Assembly (NCBI RefSeq): GCF_050589685.1
Contig: NZ_JBNGOS010000007.1
Coordinates: forward strand, 143,277 to 207,276
DNA: 64,000 nt
Direction of reading: 5' to 3'
Origin: Saccharicrinis sp050589685
Lineage (GTDB): Bacteria > Bacteroidota > Bacteroidia > Bacteroidales > Marinilabiliaceae
The translations under genes and the position numbers were made by a program. This document shows positions 1 to 9,317 of the stretch, one piece after another (position 1 is the first letter of the stretch; the number at the start of each line of letters is the position of its first letter). Below the pieces are notes generated by a model. That model saw only the letters and a list, made by a program, of their open reading frames with translations, was not told the DNA's origin and did no database searches.

Positions 1-31
1 CTCAACTCGTATAATTCGAGGTTAAAAAACT

Positions 32-868
32 CTATCTTAATTCGTCAGCCTGACGCATGTCCATATCAGTATAATCCAGGTTCTCTCCAGCCATACCCCA
101 AATAAAGATGTAGTTAGAAGTACCTGCAGCACTGTGAATACTCCATGAAGGAGAGACAACCGCTTCTTCGTTTTTCATCCAGATATGACGGGTTTCATCA
201 GGATCGCCCATAAAATGGCAAACTGCCTGACGCTCCGGTACCTCAAAATAGAAATAAGCTTCCATTCTACGGTTGTGCGTATGCGATGGCATCGTGTTCC
301 ACACACTTCCCGGCTTTAACTCTGTCATTCCCATTTGCAGCTGACAAGTCTCTATCACCTCTTTCACCAACAACTGATTAATCTGACGTTCATTTGAAGT
401 CTCCAGACTTCCCAATTGCAATACGTTAGCATCGGACAGGGTAACATGACGAGAAGGTAATTCCTTGTGTGCTGGGGCCGAGTTCATATAAAGGTGAGCC
501 GGCTTGCTGGCATCTATCGATTCAAAAACAACATCTTTAACACCTCTACCCAAATACAAAGCTTCCTTGTATTTTAAAATATACTCGGTTCCGTCGGCCA
601 ATACTTTTGCATCACCACCTACGTTTACAATTCCCATTTCGCGACGCTCCAGGAAATACTCAGCCTTTAATTCGTCATGCGCTTCTAGTTTAATCGGAGC
701 ATCCGTTGGAACAATACCTCCAATTATATACCTGTCATAAAACGAATATACCATACTCACTTCTCCAGGAATCATCACCTTGTCAATCAAAAATTCTTTG
801 CGGATACGATTCGTATCATAGCTTTTCATATCCTCAGGATGAACTGCATACCTTATTTCAAAATTCAT
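32..868 (-). CDS. kduI: 5-keto-4-deoxyuronate isomerase
   Basis: This 278-residue protein matches the KduI family over its full length. The enzyme converts 5-keto-4-deoxyuronate (DKI), formed from unsaturated uronates, into 2,5-diketo-3-deoxygluconate in the cytoplasm. The double cupin carries the metal-binding block PSHTHNRRMEAYFYFE, with two His and a Glu, and the conserved tail IWGMAGENLDYTDMD. The length is typical. It lies 163 bases downstream of a LacI repressor gene on the same strand and opposite the uxaC operon, which fits a uronate regulon. KduI is more typical of pectin or glycosaminoglycan degradation than of alginate, so the first 13 kb may serve several uronates. The family call is secure; the in vivo substrate is inferred. 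Confidence 0.95.
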   Translation of the reverse strand: MNFEIRYAVHPEDMKSYDTNRIRKEFLIDKVMIPGEVSMVYSFYDRYIIGGIVPTDAPIKLEAHDELKAEYFLERREMGIVNVGGDAKVLADGTEYILKYKEALYLGRGVKDVVFESIDASKPAHLYMNSAPAHKELPSRHVTLSDANVLQLGSLETSNERQINQLLVKEVIETCQLQMGMTELKPGSVWNTMPSHTHNRRMEAYFYFEVPERQAVCHFMGDPDETRHIWMKNEEAVVSPSWSIHSAAGTSNYIFIWGMAGENLDYTDMDMRQADELR

Positions 869-1031
869 AGTTCTTTTTTTAAATTGTTAATATTCTATAT
901 ATTTAATCATTTATCGCTAAAGCCGATTCGTTTTATATTTCCTGTCACTACCTTAAAATGTAGCCTTAGATGACAAACCCTATATTCGGTCCCACTTTAA
1001 AACTGCAAATCTTCTGTCATCTATACTCGAG

Positions 1032-2036
1032 TTATTGTCGCCACGAAGAATCCCTGACGATCAATCGCGTTGGAATTATCTCTTCCTCTTCCCAATGTTT
1101 GCCTTCCAGGTTTTTTATCATTGCTGTTGCCACGCGCGTTCCCATTTCAAACGCGTTTTGTTCCACTGTGGATAATGTTGGATGAATAAGTTCCGAAAAA
1201 GGCTCGTTGGCAAATCCAACCACTCCAAATTCATCAGGTACATTGATCTTCATTTCTTTTAGCCCATCCAAAACCCCTAATGCTGCAAAATCCCCGGCGC
1301 AAAAAACAGCGTCCGGTTTATCCTTGCCGAAAGCCTTTTTAATAGCATTATATCCCGCCTCACGGGTTATTGTATCCTCATACACCAAGGAGACATCCAC
1401 GATTCGCCCTGCTTCCTCAATCGCTTTCACATAACCCCTGTACCTTTCTTCATAGGCTTTTAAGGTTCTGGTTCCCGCCAAATGGCCTATTCTTTGATAA
1501 CCACTTTTAATCAGATGTTTGGTGGCCAGATACGCTCCCGTAAAATTATCGTTCAATATTTTTGAGCTTTTTAGTGAAGGATTTACACGGTCGAACTGTA
1601 CTACTGGAATACCACGCATGATAACCGCTTCGATATGTTCGTAAGTCTGAGTCTGCACCGAGAGCGACATGATGATACCCCCCACATGGTTAGCCAGTAA
1701 CATATTAATAGCCTTTTGCTCCTTTATGAAATTTTCGCCACTCTGCACTATTAATAAGGTATAACCAGCTGGATTCAATATTTCTTCAACTCCACTGATT
1801 ACGTTACTGAAGAAATGGCGATTGATCCTGGGCACTATCATTCCGATAGTATCGCTCCTACCCTTTCGCAATGAAGCAGCAATCACATTCTGTTGATACC
1901 CCATCTCTTTCGCCTTCTTCGTCACCAGCTCCCTCGTTTTCAAACTCACACGGGCATTTCCGGCCAACGCTCTCGACACAGTTGATGGCGTGACATTCAA
2001 CTCTTTGGCAATATCACTTATGGTTATTCTTTTCAT
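1032..2036 (-). CDS. LacI-family repressor of the hexuronate genes
   Basis: The 334-residue protein has an N-terminal LacI helix-turn-helix (KRITISDIAKELNVTPSTVSRAL) followed by a hinge and a periplasmic-binding-protein-like sensor domain (TIGMIVPRINRHFF onward). I chose the ATG at 2036 because it places the helix-turn-helix at the N terminus; the frame is open for another 47 codons upstream, but those residues are hydrophobic and unlike the family. Its promoter region carries the palindrome CAAACGTTTG, and the same 17-bp sequence recurs at the TRAP transporter promoter near 10.63 kb. I infer autorepression plus control of uronate uptake, with a uronate catabolite such as KDG as a plausible inducer. 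The effector is unproven. Confidence 0.92.
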   Translation of the reverse strand: MKRITISDIAKELNVTPSTVSRALAGNARVSLKTRELVTKKAKEMGYQQNVIAASLRKGRSDTIGMIVPRINRHFFSNVISGVEEILNPAGYTLLIVQSGENFIKEQKAINMLLANHVGGIIMSLSVQTQTYEHIEAVIMRGIPVVQFDRVNPSLKSSKILNDNFTGAYLATKHLIKSGYQRIGHLAGTRTLKAYEERYRGYVKAIEEAGRIVDVSLVYEDTITREAGYNAIKKAFGKDKPDAVFCAGDFAALGVLDGLKEMKINVPDEFGVVGFANEPFSELIHPTLSTVEQNAFEMGTRVATAMIKNLEGKHWEEEEIIPTRLIVRDSSWRQ

Positions 2037-2054
2037 CAATAAATTATTCCACCA

Positions 2055-2077
2055 CAAAAATACAAACGTTTGCACAA
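2055..2077 (-). promoter_or_regulatory. lacI promoter with LacI operator
   Basis: Reading the minus strand, TATTTTTG (2062 to 2055) fits the Bacteroidota -7 box TAnnTTTG. Directly upstream of it lies the palindrome CAAACGTTTG at 2063-2072, within TACAAACGTTTGCACAA (2061-2077, plus-strand orientation). An operator between the -33 and -7 elements would block the polymerase, so the gene is probably autorepressed. Confidence 0.75.
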
Positions 2078-2241
2078 TTTCCAACAAAATCATGACAAAT
2101 TTATTTTTTCGCTGCCAAAATATTCCCACATAAAAAATTAACATTTTAATCCGCAACAATCCCAATCCCCTTATCAACCTCTATTTATAAGCTATTTAAG
2201 CAGTCCTTCTACCTACAAGTATCCCAAATTAAATGTTAAAA

Positions 2242-2274
2242 TTTTTGGTTATATTAAAATTGTTCGTACTTTCG
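2242..2274 (+). promoter_or_regulatory. Probable promoter of the uxaC operon
   Basis: TTTTTG at 2242-2247 and TACTTTCG at 2267-2274 are separated by 19 bases and resemble the Bacteroidota -33 and -7 elements, with one mismatch to TAnnTTTG. Placing the promoter here also argues for the uxaC start at 2317 rather than the in-frame ATG at 2233, which lies upstream of this promoter. Confidence 0.5.
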
Positions 2275-2316
2275 TGTTCGTTAACGGCATTATACGGCAA
2301 ATTGAAAAAACACATC

Positions 2317-3723
2317 ATGATCAATAAAACTTTTATACACGATGACTTTGTCCTGGAAAACGACACTGCTCATCAATTATACCATAATCATTCTGCAAAC
2401 AAACCAATTATCGATTTCCATTGCCATTTAGACCCCAAAGCAATAGCCCAGGATTACAAATATGACAATTTGGGTGATATGTGGTTAGGCGGCGATCATT
2501 ACAAATGGAGAGCGATGCGCATTAATGGTATCAACGAAAAGTTTATTACCGGTGATGCTACCGATAAAGAGAAATTTATGAAGTGGGCAGAAACTGTTCC
2601 GTACACAGTTTCTAATCCCCTTTACCACTGGACCCATTTAGAATTGGCCCGTTGTTTTGGCATTAACGACTTGTTATCCCCTAAAACGGCGGAGAAAATA
2701 TACAACGAGACAGCTGAGATGTTAAAGGCTCCTGAGTTTAGTACAAAAAACTTCATCCAACGAATGAATGTTGAAATGATTGGGACTACGGACGACCCGG
2801 CCGATTCATTAGAATATCATCAGCAATTAATCGACGATGGATTTGAGGTAAAAGTATTACCTTCGTTTAGAGCAGACAATGTGCTAAAAACAGACAATTC
2901 AACTTTCTTTATTACTTACGTTGAGAAATTAGGCCAGGCTGCCGATGTTTCCATTTCTACTTTTACCGAATTAATTGAGGCTTTGGATCGCAGACACGAG
3001 TTTTTCCATACTATGGGAGCCCGGATTTCAGACAGTGGTCCTGACCGCTTTTACTTTGCACCTTATACACAGGAGGAAGTTTCGGCCATCTTTGTTAAAT
3101 TAATGGATGGCAAAGCAATTTCCCCGAAAGAAAAAGAAAAATACAATACCGCTGTTATGGCCGAATTGGCCAAAATGAACCACAAACGATGCTGGACACA
3201 GCAATTTCACGTGGGTGCATTGCGAAACAACAATACCCGCATGTTCAATATTTTAGGCGCTGACACTGGTTTTGATTCCATCCATGATTCACAGCCAAGT
3301 GTAAAGATGTCGCAATTCTTAAACTACTTGGATAGCACCGACCAATTGGCACAAACAATATTGTACAATTTAAATCCGGCGGACAACCAGATGTTATTGA
3401 CCATGTGCGGTAACTTCGCAGATGGTTCAAGCGTTTCGAAAGTGACTTATGGTGCGGCCTGGTGGTTCCTGGACCAAAAAACTGGAATGGAACGACACCT
3501 TGAAGACTTATCGGCACTTAGTTTATTGAGCAGGTTTGTGGGAATGGTAACAGATTCAAGAAGTTTTCTATCCTACCCCCGTCACGAATATTTCCGCAGG
3601 ATTGTGTGTAACTATGTGGGTAAAGAGGTTGAACGGGGCTTGATCCCCGATGACGAAGAAATTCTAGAGAACGTGATCGAAGGAATTTCTTACAATAATG
3701 CAAAATCATACTTTAACTTTTAA
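2317..3723 (+). CDS. uxaC: Glucuronate isomerase
   Basis: The 468-residue protein is a full-length UxaC of the amidohydrolase superfamily. It interconverts D-glucuronate and D-fructuronate, or D-galacturonate and D-tagaturonate. The metal-binding HxH motif is visible in IIDFHCHLDP (His35 and His37), and the family block QFHVGALRNNNTRMF is present. The ATG at 2317 gives the standard N terminus MINKTFIHDDF and the usual length. The coding frame is open from 2233, but those extra residues precede the family start and overlap the promoter. kdgK follows after 11 bases, so the two are probably cotranscribed. It is the entry point of the block. Confidence 0.95.
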   Translation: MINKTFIHDDFVLENDTAHQLYHNHSANKPIIDFHCHLDPKAIAQDYKYDNLGDMWLGGDHYKWRAMRINGINEKFITGDATDKEKFMKWAETVPYTVSNPLYHWTHLELARCFGINDLLSPKTAEKIYNETAEMLKAPEFSTKNFIQRMNVEMIGTTDDPADSLEYHQQLIDDGFEVKVLPSFRADNVLKTDNSTFFITYVEKLGQAADVSISTFTELIEALDRRHEFFHTMGARISDSGPDRFYFAPYTQEEVSAIFVKLMDGKAISPKEKEKYNTAVMAELAKMNHKRCWTQQFHVGALRNNNTRMFNILGADTGFDSIHDSQPSVKMSQFLNYLDSTDQLAQTILYNLNPADNQMLLTMCGNFADGSSVSKVTYGAAWWFLDQKTGMERHLEDLSALSLLSRFVGMVTDSRSFLSYPRHEYFRRIVCNYVGKEVERGLIPDDEEILENVIEGISYNNAKSYFNF

Positions 3724-3734
3724 TAATAAATACC

Positions 3735-4772
3735 ATGGCAAAGAAAGTAGTAACCTTTGGAGAAATAATGCTCCGTTTTGTAACTCCTCAATACCAGCGC
3801 TTTTCGCAGGCAACTTCATTTAATGCTTCATACGGCGGCGGCGAAGCTAACGTGGCAGTTTCGTTGGCAAACTATGGCATTGATGTTTCATTTATAACTC
3901 GTTTACCAAAAAACGACATTGCAAAAGCATGCGAGATGGAACTTAAAAAGCACTCTGTTAACACAGAATACATTGTATACGGAGGCGACAGATTAGGAAC
4001 GTATTATTTAGAGACAGGTGCTGTAGCCCGTGCTAGTAAGGTAGTATACGATAGAGCTTACTCTGCATTTTCTGAAATTAAACCTGGAATGGTGAACTGG
4101 GAAGAAGTATTCAAAGATGCGGATTTCTTCCATTGGACTGGGATTACCCCGGCTGTTTCTCAAGGTGCTGCCGACGCCTGTTTAGAGGCCATTAAAGTAG
4201 CCAACAGAATGGGCGTAACCGTTTCGACAGACCTTAACTACCGCAAAAATCTTTGGAAATATGGTAAAACAGGTGGTGAAGTAATGCCTGAATTAGTAGC
4301 TGGATGCGATATAGTTTTAGGTAACGAAGAGGACGCAGCTATGATGTTGGATATCCATCCGGAAGGCGTAGACGTAACCGGCGGTCACGTTGAAGCCGAA
4401 GCATACAGAAGTGTTTCTCAACAAATTATGGCCAAGTACCCCCGTGTTAAAAAGGTAATTACTACTTTAAGGGGTTCGATTAACGCCAACCATAACTCCT
4501 GGTCGGGCGTACTATACGACGGCAAAACTTTGTTCCAAGCTCCTACATACCAAATCACACATATTGTAGACCGTGTTGGCGGTGGTGATTCATTTATGGG
4601 TGGCCTTATATACGGTTTATTGACCTACGATGGCGACGACCAAAAAGCATTAAATTTTGCTACAGCAGCATCATGCTTAAAACACACTATTCACGGCGAC
4701 TACAACCTGGCAACTGTTGAAGAAGTAGAGAAGTTGATGGGTGGTGACGCATCAGGTCGTGTATCAAGATAA
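3735..4772 (+). CDS. kdgK: 2-keto-3-deoxygluconate kinase
   Basis: This 345-residue PfkB-family kinase phosphorylates KDG to KDPG. It shows the N-terminal glycine-rich substrate site (YGGGEANVAVSLANYG) and the C-terminal PfkB signature with the catalytic Asp in DRVGGGDSFMGG. The extended middle section (ITGTPAVS-like substrate loop, STDLNYRKNLW) is typical of Bacteroidota KdgK. It sits 11 bases after uxaC. A second kdgK copy lies at 21943-22950 on the other strand in the alginate part, and the two proteins are clearly homologous end to end, so each catabolic branch has its own kinase. Confidence 0.93.
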   Translation: MAKKVVTFGEIMLRFVTPQYQRFSQATSFNASYGGGEANVAVSLANYGIDVSFITRLPKNDIAKACEMELKKHSVNTEYIVYGGDRLGTYYLETGAVARASKVVYDRAYSAFSEIKPGMVNWEEVFKDADFFHWTGITPAVSQGAADACLEAIKVANRMGVTVSTDLNYRKNLWKYGKTGGEVMPELVAGCDIVLGNEEDAAMMLDIHPEGVDVTGGHVEAEAYRSVSQQIMAKYPRVKKVITTLRGSINANHNSWSGVLYDGKTLFQAPTYQITHIVDRVGGGDSFMGGLIYGLLTYDGDDQKALNFATAASCLKHTIHGDYNLATVEEVEKLMGGDASGRVSR

Positions 4773-5137
4773 AAAGTTTGCGTTAAAGCGGATGTGTTGT
4801 ATTTCATTCTTAATCAAATTGATGGTCAAGAATATAGTTTTTGAAGGAAATTTAGAGATCGGATTTTGCTAGGTTAACGAACCAGATTAAAATCCACAAT
4901 AACAGATTTACATACTTCATCCGTATTAAATCAAAATCTTATCAAAGATAGGTTGCATAAGGTTTTGAGAAGCGGCTTTTACAATTACAACTTTATTACG
5001 ATGATAGATTGTTAGAATTGAAAACAACAAAGTCTTTCGGGCAAAAAAGATTTTTTCATCAACACCTTAAGGGGTAAAATAGTTCGAAGCAATCTATCAT
5101 CATTTTTTAATCATGGTCAATAAAAAATATAAATATA
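4773..5137 (+). other. 365-bp intergenic region with a long inverted repeat
   Basis: No gene is visible between kdgK and the aldolase gene. GATGATAGATTG at 5000-5011 is perfectly complementary to CAATCTATCATC at 5090-5101, with a 78-base interior and a T6 run at 5103-5108. The arrangement could be a large terminator-like structure, a processed leader or an unrecognised small RNA. Nothing else in the stretch is recognisable. Confidence 0.5.
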
Positions 5138-5809
5138 ATGGCTAAATATTCAAAATTAGAGGTTTTTCAAGCGATGAAAGAAACAGGCGTAGTCCCTGTA
5201 TTTTTCCACTCAGATATTGAGGTTTGTAAAAACGTGGTAAAATCATGTTACGATGGCGGGATTCGTGTTTTCGAGTTTGTTAACCGTGGTGATTTTGCGC
5301 ATGAAGTTTTTGGTGAGCTAAACAAGTACGCCGCAGAAAATCTACCAGGAATGATTCTCGGTGCTGGTTCTATCGTTGAAGAAGCAACAACTGCGCTGTA
5401 TATACAATTAGGTGCAAACTTTATCGTTTCCCCCCTATTAAACGAGAACATGGCTAAAATCTGTAACCGCAGAAAAGTGATGTGGTCACCCGGATGTGGA
5501 ACAATCTCAGAAATCAACAAAGCGCAGGAGCTTGGTTCTGATTTGGTGAAGTGTTTCCCAGCTTCGGAAGTTGGCGGGCCTTCTTTTGTAAAAGCGGTTA
5601 AGGCGCCAATGCCCTGGACTGACATTATGCCTACAGGAGGGGTTAATCTTGCCAAAGACAACCTGGAAAAATGGTTTGCCGCAGGTGTAACTTGTGTCGG
5701 CATGGGATCGGCCCTCTTCCCAAAAGATATTATGGCCAGCAAAGACTGGAAAGCACTTACCAATATGGTAAAACAGCTCATGGCCGATATTAAAGCAGTA
5801 AGAAAATAA
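5138..5809 (+). CDS. eda: KDPG / 4-hydroxy-2-oxoglutarate aldolase
   Basis: The 223-residue protein is a class I aldolase of the KDPG family, a TIM barrel that cleaves KDPG to pyruvate and glyceraldehyde-3-phosphate. The Schiff-base lysine is Lys138 in GSDLVKCFPA, the catalytic Glu is Glu46 in RVFEFVNRG, and the phosphate loop is MPTGGVN. It follows kdgK after a 365-base gap and therefore may have its own promoter. It is the only aldolase of this type in the window, so it must serve both the uronate and the alginate branches unless others exist elsewhere. Confidence 0.94.
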   Translation: MAKYSKLEVFQAMKETGVVPVFFHSDIEVCKNVVKSCYDGGIRVFEFVNRGDFAHEVFGELNKYAAENLPGMILGAGSIVEEATTALYIQLGANFIVSPLLNENMAKICNRRKVMWSPGCGTISEINKAQELGSDLVKCFPASEVGGPSFVKAVKAPMPWTDIMPTGGVNLAKDNLEKWFAAGVTCVGMGSALFPKDIMASKDWKALTNMVKQLMADIKAVRK

Positions 5810-5923
5810 TAAAATATCACGTAGCAAGACCGAAAGTATCAAGACGTGTGTGCCCTCACTAGTTCTATACTTCTAAAAAAATCTTGATACTTGATACCTC
5901 ATACTTGATACTATAAAACGAAA

Positions 5924-6769
5924 ATGATGGTGCCCTTAAATTTAAAAGATAAAGTAGCGGTTGTTACCGGTGGCGGCGGCGTGTTATGCTCCACTATGGC
6001 TAAAGCACTAGCTTCGCACGGTGTAAAAACAGCTATTCTTGATCTTAACCTGGAAGCTGCCGAAAAAGTAGCCGCGGAAATTACAGAACAATACGGAACA
6101 ACCTCACTGGGCATTTCAGCCAGTGTTCTGGACAAAAAATCGTTGGAGGCGGCAAAGGCTGTGATCAACGAAAAATTAGGCACGGTAGATTACCTGGTTA
6201 ACGGTGCCGGTGGTAATGCCGCCTCTGCTACAACCAAAGCAGAATTCCTTACCGATGACCTGTTGAATAATCTTGAAGACACTTTCTTTGGATTAGAGAT
6301 GGAAGGTTTCGATAAGGTATTTGCCTTAAACTTTCAAGGAACCTTACTTCCATCGATGGTTTTCGCCAAGGACATGCTGGATAAAAAGGAAGGTTCGATC
6401 ATCAACATCTCGTCGATGAATTCTTACACTCCTCTGACCAAGATTCCTGCCTACTCTGCCGCCAAGGCGGCAATCAACAACTTTACTCAGTGGTTGGCCG
6501 TTCACTTCGCCAAAACAGGGATTAGAGTTAACGCTATCGCGCCCGGGTTTTTATTGACCAACCAGAACCGCTTTCTGTTGATTGACGAAAAAACTGGCAA
6601 AGCAACCCCGCGTGGCGAAAAAATTATCAGAAACACGCCAATGGAGCGCTACGGTGAACCTGAAGAGTTAGCGGGAACTATGCTTTATCTACTTTCCGAC
6701 TGGTCCAACTTTATTACAGGGGTTGTAGTGCCCGTTGATGGAGGTTTTAGTGCCTACTCAGGAGTGTAA
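5924..6769 (+). CDS. uxuB: D-mannonate oxidoreductase (fructuronate reductase), SDR type
   Basis: This 281-residue short-chain dehydrogenase corresponds to the SDR-type UxuB found in Bacillus (YjmF) rather than the long-chain E. coli enzyme. It reduces D-fructuronate to D-mannonate with NAD(P)H. The dinucleotide loop is VVTGGGGVLCSTMA, the catalytic Ser-Tyr-Lys set lies in NISSMNSY and YSAAKAA, and the C terminus GVVVPVDGGFSAYSGV is characteristic of this subfamily. uxuA follows 134 bases downstream. The upstream gap of 114 bases contains tandem copies of ACTTGATAC of no known function. Confidence 0.9.
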   Translation: MMVPLNLKDKVAVVTGGGGVLCSTMAKALASHGVKTAILDLNLEAAEKVAAEITEQYGTTSLGISASVLDKKSLEAAKAVINEKLGTVDYLVNGAGGNAASATTKAEFLTDDLLNNLEDTFFGLEMEGFDKVFALNFQGTLLPSMVFAKDMLDKKEGSIINISSMNSYTPLTKIPAYSAAKAAINNFTQWLAVHFAKTGIRVNAIAPGFLLTNQNRFLLIDEKTGKATPRGEKIIRNTPMERYGEPEELAGTMLYLLSDWSNFITGVVVPVDGGFSAYSGV

Positions 6770-6903
6770 GCTTAAACTTAGATAAGAGATTTTTAGATTT
6801 CTCACACTGTCATTTTTCCGTTACCCGGATATTTAGATAGGCGGAAAATCTCACAACGCCCCCAAAACTGTAAAATATTAATTAAGATAAAAGCTGGATA
6901 ATT

Positions 6904-8124
6904 ATGGCTATGGAACAAACTTGGCGCTGGTATGGCCCAACAGACCCGGTAACTTTGGCGGATATTCGCCAAGCCGGTGCAACAGGAATTGTAACCGCTT
7001 TACACGAAGTACCAATTGGCGAAGTGTGGACCGAGGAAGCAATTGCCAAAAGAAAAAGACATATTGAAATTGACGACTCAGTAACCCCGCCAGTACCCAG
7101 AGGTTTAAATTGGAGTGTTATTGAAAGCATTCCTGTTCACGAGGCCATTAAACAAGGCAAGCCAGACCGTGATATGTGGATTGAGAAATATAAAGAAAGT
7201 ATTCGCAATGTGGGCAAAGTTGGCATTCCTGTTTTGACCTATAACTGGATGCCTGTTGTTGACTGGACACGTACCAATCTGGAGATGGAACTGGACGATG
7301 GTGCCAGAGCATTACAATTCGACATTCACGAATACATTGCTTTCGACCTTTATATGCTGCAGCGAGAAGGTGCTGAAAAAGAATATACCCCCGAACAAAT
7401 TGAAGCTGCAAAAAGGAAATTTGAGTCCATGGATGCAGAAAAGAGATACATCCTGGAAAAGAATATTATTGCAGGATTACCTGGTGGTCAGGAAGGCTAC
7501 TCCATCGAAGAATTTAGAGGACGCCTGGCTGAATATGACGGGATTAATTCTGACCAATACCGTGCGAACCTGAAATATTTTCTGGAACAGATCGTTCCTG
7601 TCGCCATTGAATCCGGTGTTCGTTTGGCCATCCATCCCGATGATCCCCCGGTTTCTCTTTTCGGATTACCCCGCGTGGTTAGTACCGAAAGCGATTTACA
7701 ATTTATCGTAAATATTGTAGACAGTATTTATAACGGTTTATGTGTTTGCACAGGTTCTCTGGGAGTTCGCCCGGACAATGACCTTCCTGGCATCATTACC
7801 CGTTTAGGGGACAAAATCAACTTTTTACATTTAAGAAGCACCCAACGCGATGCAGACGGAAGTTTCCACGAGGCAAGCCATCTGCAAGGAAATGTGGATA
7901 TGTACAACGTTATTGTGGCTGTGCTGAAAGAACAAAAGAAACGTACGGCAGCCAATCGTCGCGACGATCAGATTCCTATGCGTGCAGATCACGGACATAC
8001 CATTTTGGACGATCTGAGAAAGAAAACCAACCCAGGTTATTCTGCGCTTGGCCTTCTTCGTGGACAAGCGGAATTACGTGGTTTGGAGATGGGGATCGAG
8101 AAAAGTGGTGTAGTTTATAAATAA
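6904..8124 (+). CDS. uxuA: Mannonate dehydratase
   Basis: The 406-residue protein is a full-length UxuA, which dehydrates D-mannonate to 2-keto-3-deoxygluconate. It is an iron/manganese enzyme with a xylose-isomerase-like TIM barrel. The N terminus WRWYGPTDPVTLADIRQAGATG and the metal-ligand motifs AIHPDDPP and MRADHGH are all present. Its product is the substrate of the kdgK product encoded upstream. The short hydrophilic N terminus has no signal peptide, in line with cytoplasmic action. Confidence 0.95.
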   Translation: MAMEQTWRWYGPTDPVTLADIRQAGATGIVTALHEVPIGEVWTEEAIAKRKRHIEIDDSVTPPVPRGLNWSVIESIPVHEAIKQGKPDRDMWIEKYKESIRNVGKVGIPVLTYNWMPVVDWTRTNLEMELDDGARALQFDIHEYIAFDLYMLQREGAEKEYTPEQIEAAKRKFESMDAEKRYILEKNIIAGLPGGQEGYSIEEFRGRLAEYDGINSDQYRANLKYFLEQIVPVAIESGVRLAIHPDDPPVSLFGLPRVVSTESDLQFIVNIVDSIYNGLCVCTGSLGVRPDNDLPGIITRLGDKINFLHLRSTQRDADGSFHEASHLQGNVDMYNVIVAVLKEQKKRTAANRRDDQIPMRADHGHTILDDLRKKTNPGYSALGLLRGQAELRGLEMGIEKSGVVYK

Positions 8125-8142
8125 TCATTGTGTAACACCTGA

Positions 8143-8187
8143 GATTGATGCCTCTTTTTATTCATATATCAGGCAATCATTTTTTTT
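8143..8187 (+). terminator. Weak hairpin with T run after uxuA
   Basis: GATTGATGCCT at 8143-8153 can pair with AGGCAATC at 8171-8178 if three bases bulge out, and a run of seven to eight T follows. It may attenuate transcription between uxuA and the kinase gene. The stem is imperfect, so this is tentative. Confidence 0.3.
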
Positions 8188-8214
8188 AGCTATTAAAATC
8201 TTAAAAATCTACAT

Positions 8215-9294
8215 ATGTCTATCCAACTTAAGCAATATTGCAAATACGCTTTACTTGTACCAACAAGTATGGGAATCCGCATCACACCTGAGAACGGGCA
8301 ACCGGTTCATGCCAGTGACACTTTTAAAATGCAGGCTACCAGTGCTGAGACAAATGTTGCCAGTATCTCATCTTATCTGGGCCTGCCTGTTAAGGTATTA
8401 ACCTCCTTTGTTAAAGGTAGCCCCATAGCCCAATTTATTAAAAGCAACCTGAAAGCGCGCCATATGGATTACGAAGGTCCCGAGGTTGAGCAAGGTGATC
8501 CGTGGGGATACCGCCATCAAATCAATATTGCGGATAGCGGCTTCGGCTCGCGGGGCCCTCGTGTATGGAACGACAGGGCAGGCGAAGTAGGACGTACTTT
8601 GAATGTAAAAGATTTTGATTTAGAACGGATTTTTGGAGAAGAAGGCGTTGCGATTGTTCATCTATCCGGACTTGTTGCAGCACTATCCCCTGATTCGAGT
8701 AAGTTTTGTTTGGAAATAGCCCGTGCGGCAAAAAAACATGGAACCAGAATATCGTTCGACTTGAATTATCGGGCTTCTTTTTGGGTGAATCGCGAAGAAG
8801 AGCTACGTGAAATATTTACCGAGATTGCTTCTGTTTCGGATATCCTTATTGGTAACGAGGAAGATTTCCAGCTTTGTTTGGGCATCAAAGGCCCTGAAGC
8901 CGGAGGAAAAGGCATTGAAGAAAAAATAGACGGTTTCAAGGGAATGATTGAGCGGGTGAAAAAAACTTTCCCCAATGCTTCCGTATTCGCAACAACGCTG
9001 CGTGAAGTTGTTAGTGTTAACGAACATTTATGGGGTGCCATCGCACTGGCAGGCAACGATTGGCAGGTCATCAAACCTCGCCCTATCCATGTGCTTGACC
9101 GTATAGGAGGTGGCGATGGTTTTGTGGGCGGATTGTTATATGCCATACTCAAAGGGTGGGAAAGCGAAAAATGGCCACAGTTTGGCTGGGCCACAGGCGC
9201 TATGGCTACCACATTTTTAACTGATTATGCTCAACCTGCCGACGAAGAAATGGTGTGGAGTATTTGGGATGGTAATGCCAGGGTGAAGAGATAG
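8215..9294 (+). CDS. PfkB-family carbohydrate kinase of unknown substrate
   Basis: The 359-residue protein belongs to the ribokinase/PfkB family. It shows the motif SFDLNYRASFW, the family block NEEDFQLCLGIKG and the anion-hole/catalytic sequence DRIGGGDGFVGG near the C terminus. It is homologous to KdgK but clearly diverged: the N-terminal glycine-rich motif of KdgK (GGGEANVA) is replaced by SAETNVASISSYLG. It is packed 23 bases before the LarA-like gene, so the two probably act on one substrate. A kinase for a KDG-like or aldonic acid is a reasonable guess; the actual substrate cannot be read from the sequence. Confidence 0.85.
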   Translation: MSIQLKQYCKYALLVPTSMGIRITPENGQPVHASDTFKMQATSAETNVASISSYLGLPVKVLTSFVKGSPIAQFIKSNLKARHMDYEGPEVEQGDPWGYRHQINIADSGFGSRGPRVWNDRAGEVGRTLNVKDFDLERIFGEEGVAIVHLSGLVAALSPDSSKFCLEIARAAKKHGTRISFDLNYRASFWVNREEELREIFTEIASVSDILIGNEEDFQLCLGIKGPEAGGKGIEEKIDGFKGMIERVKKTFPNASVFATTLREVVSVNEHLWGAIALAGNDWQVIKPRPIHVLDRIGGGDGFVGGLLYAILKGWESEKWPQFGWATGAMATTFLTDYAQPADEEMVWSIWDGNARVKR

Positions 9295-9317
9295 TTTTCA
9301 TCACTAACGCAAACGTT

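Noticed and set aside
5248..5820. 190-codon open frame on the minus strand
   Set aside because: It lies opposite the KDPG aldolase, whose motifs and length are certain; it has no recognisable motifs.
5860..5915. Tandem ACTTGATAC copies that could be a small repeat array or operator
   Set aside because: Only three irregular copies without spacing pattern; not a CRISPR and not a clear binding site.
8766..9212. 148-codon minus-strand frame
   Set aside because: Antisense to the PfkB kinase gene; low-complexity Ser/Pro-rich translation typical of a shadow frame.
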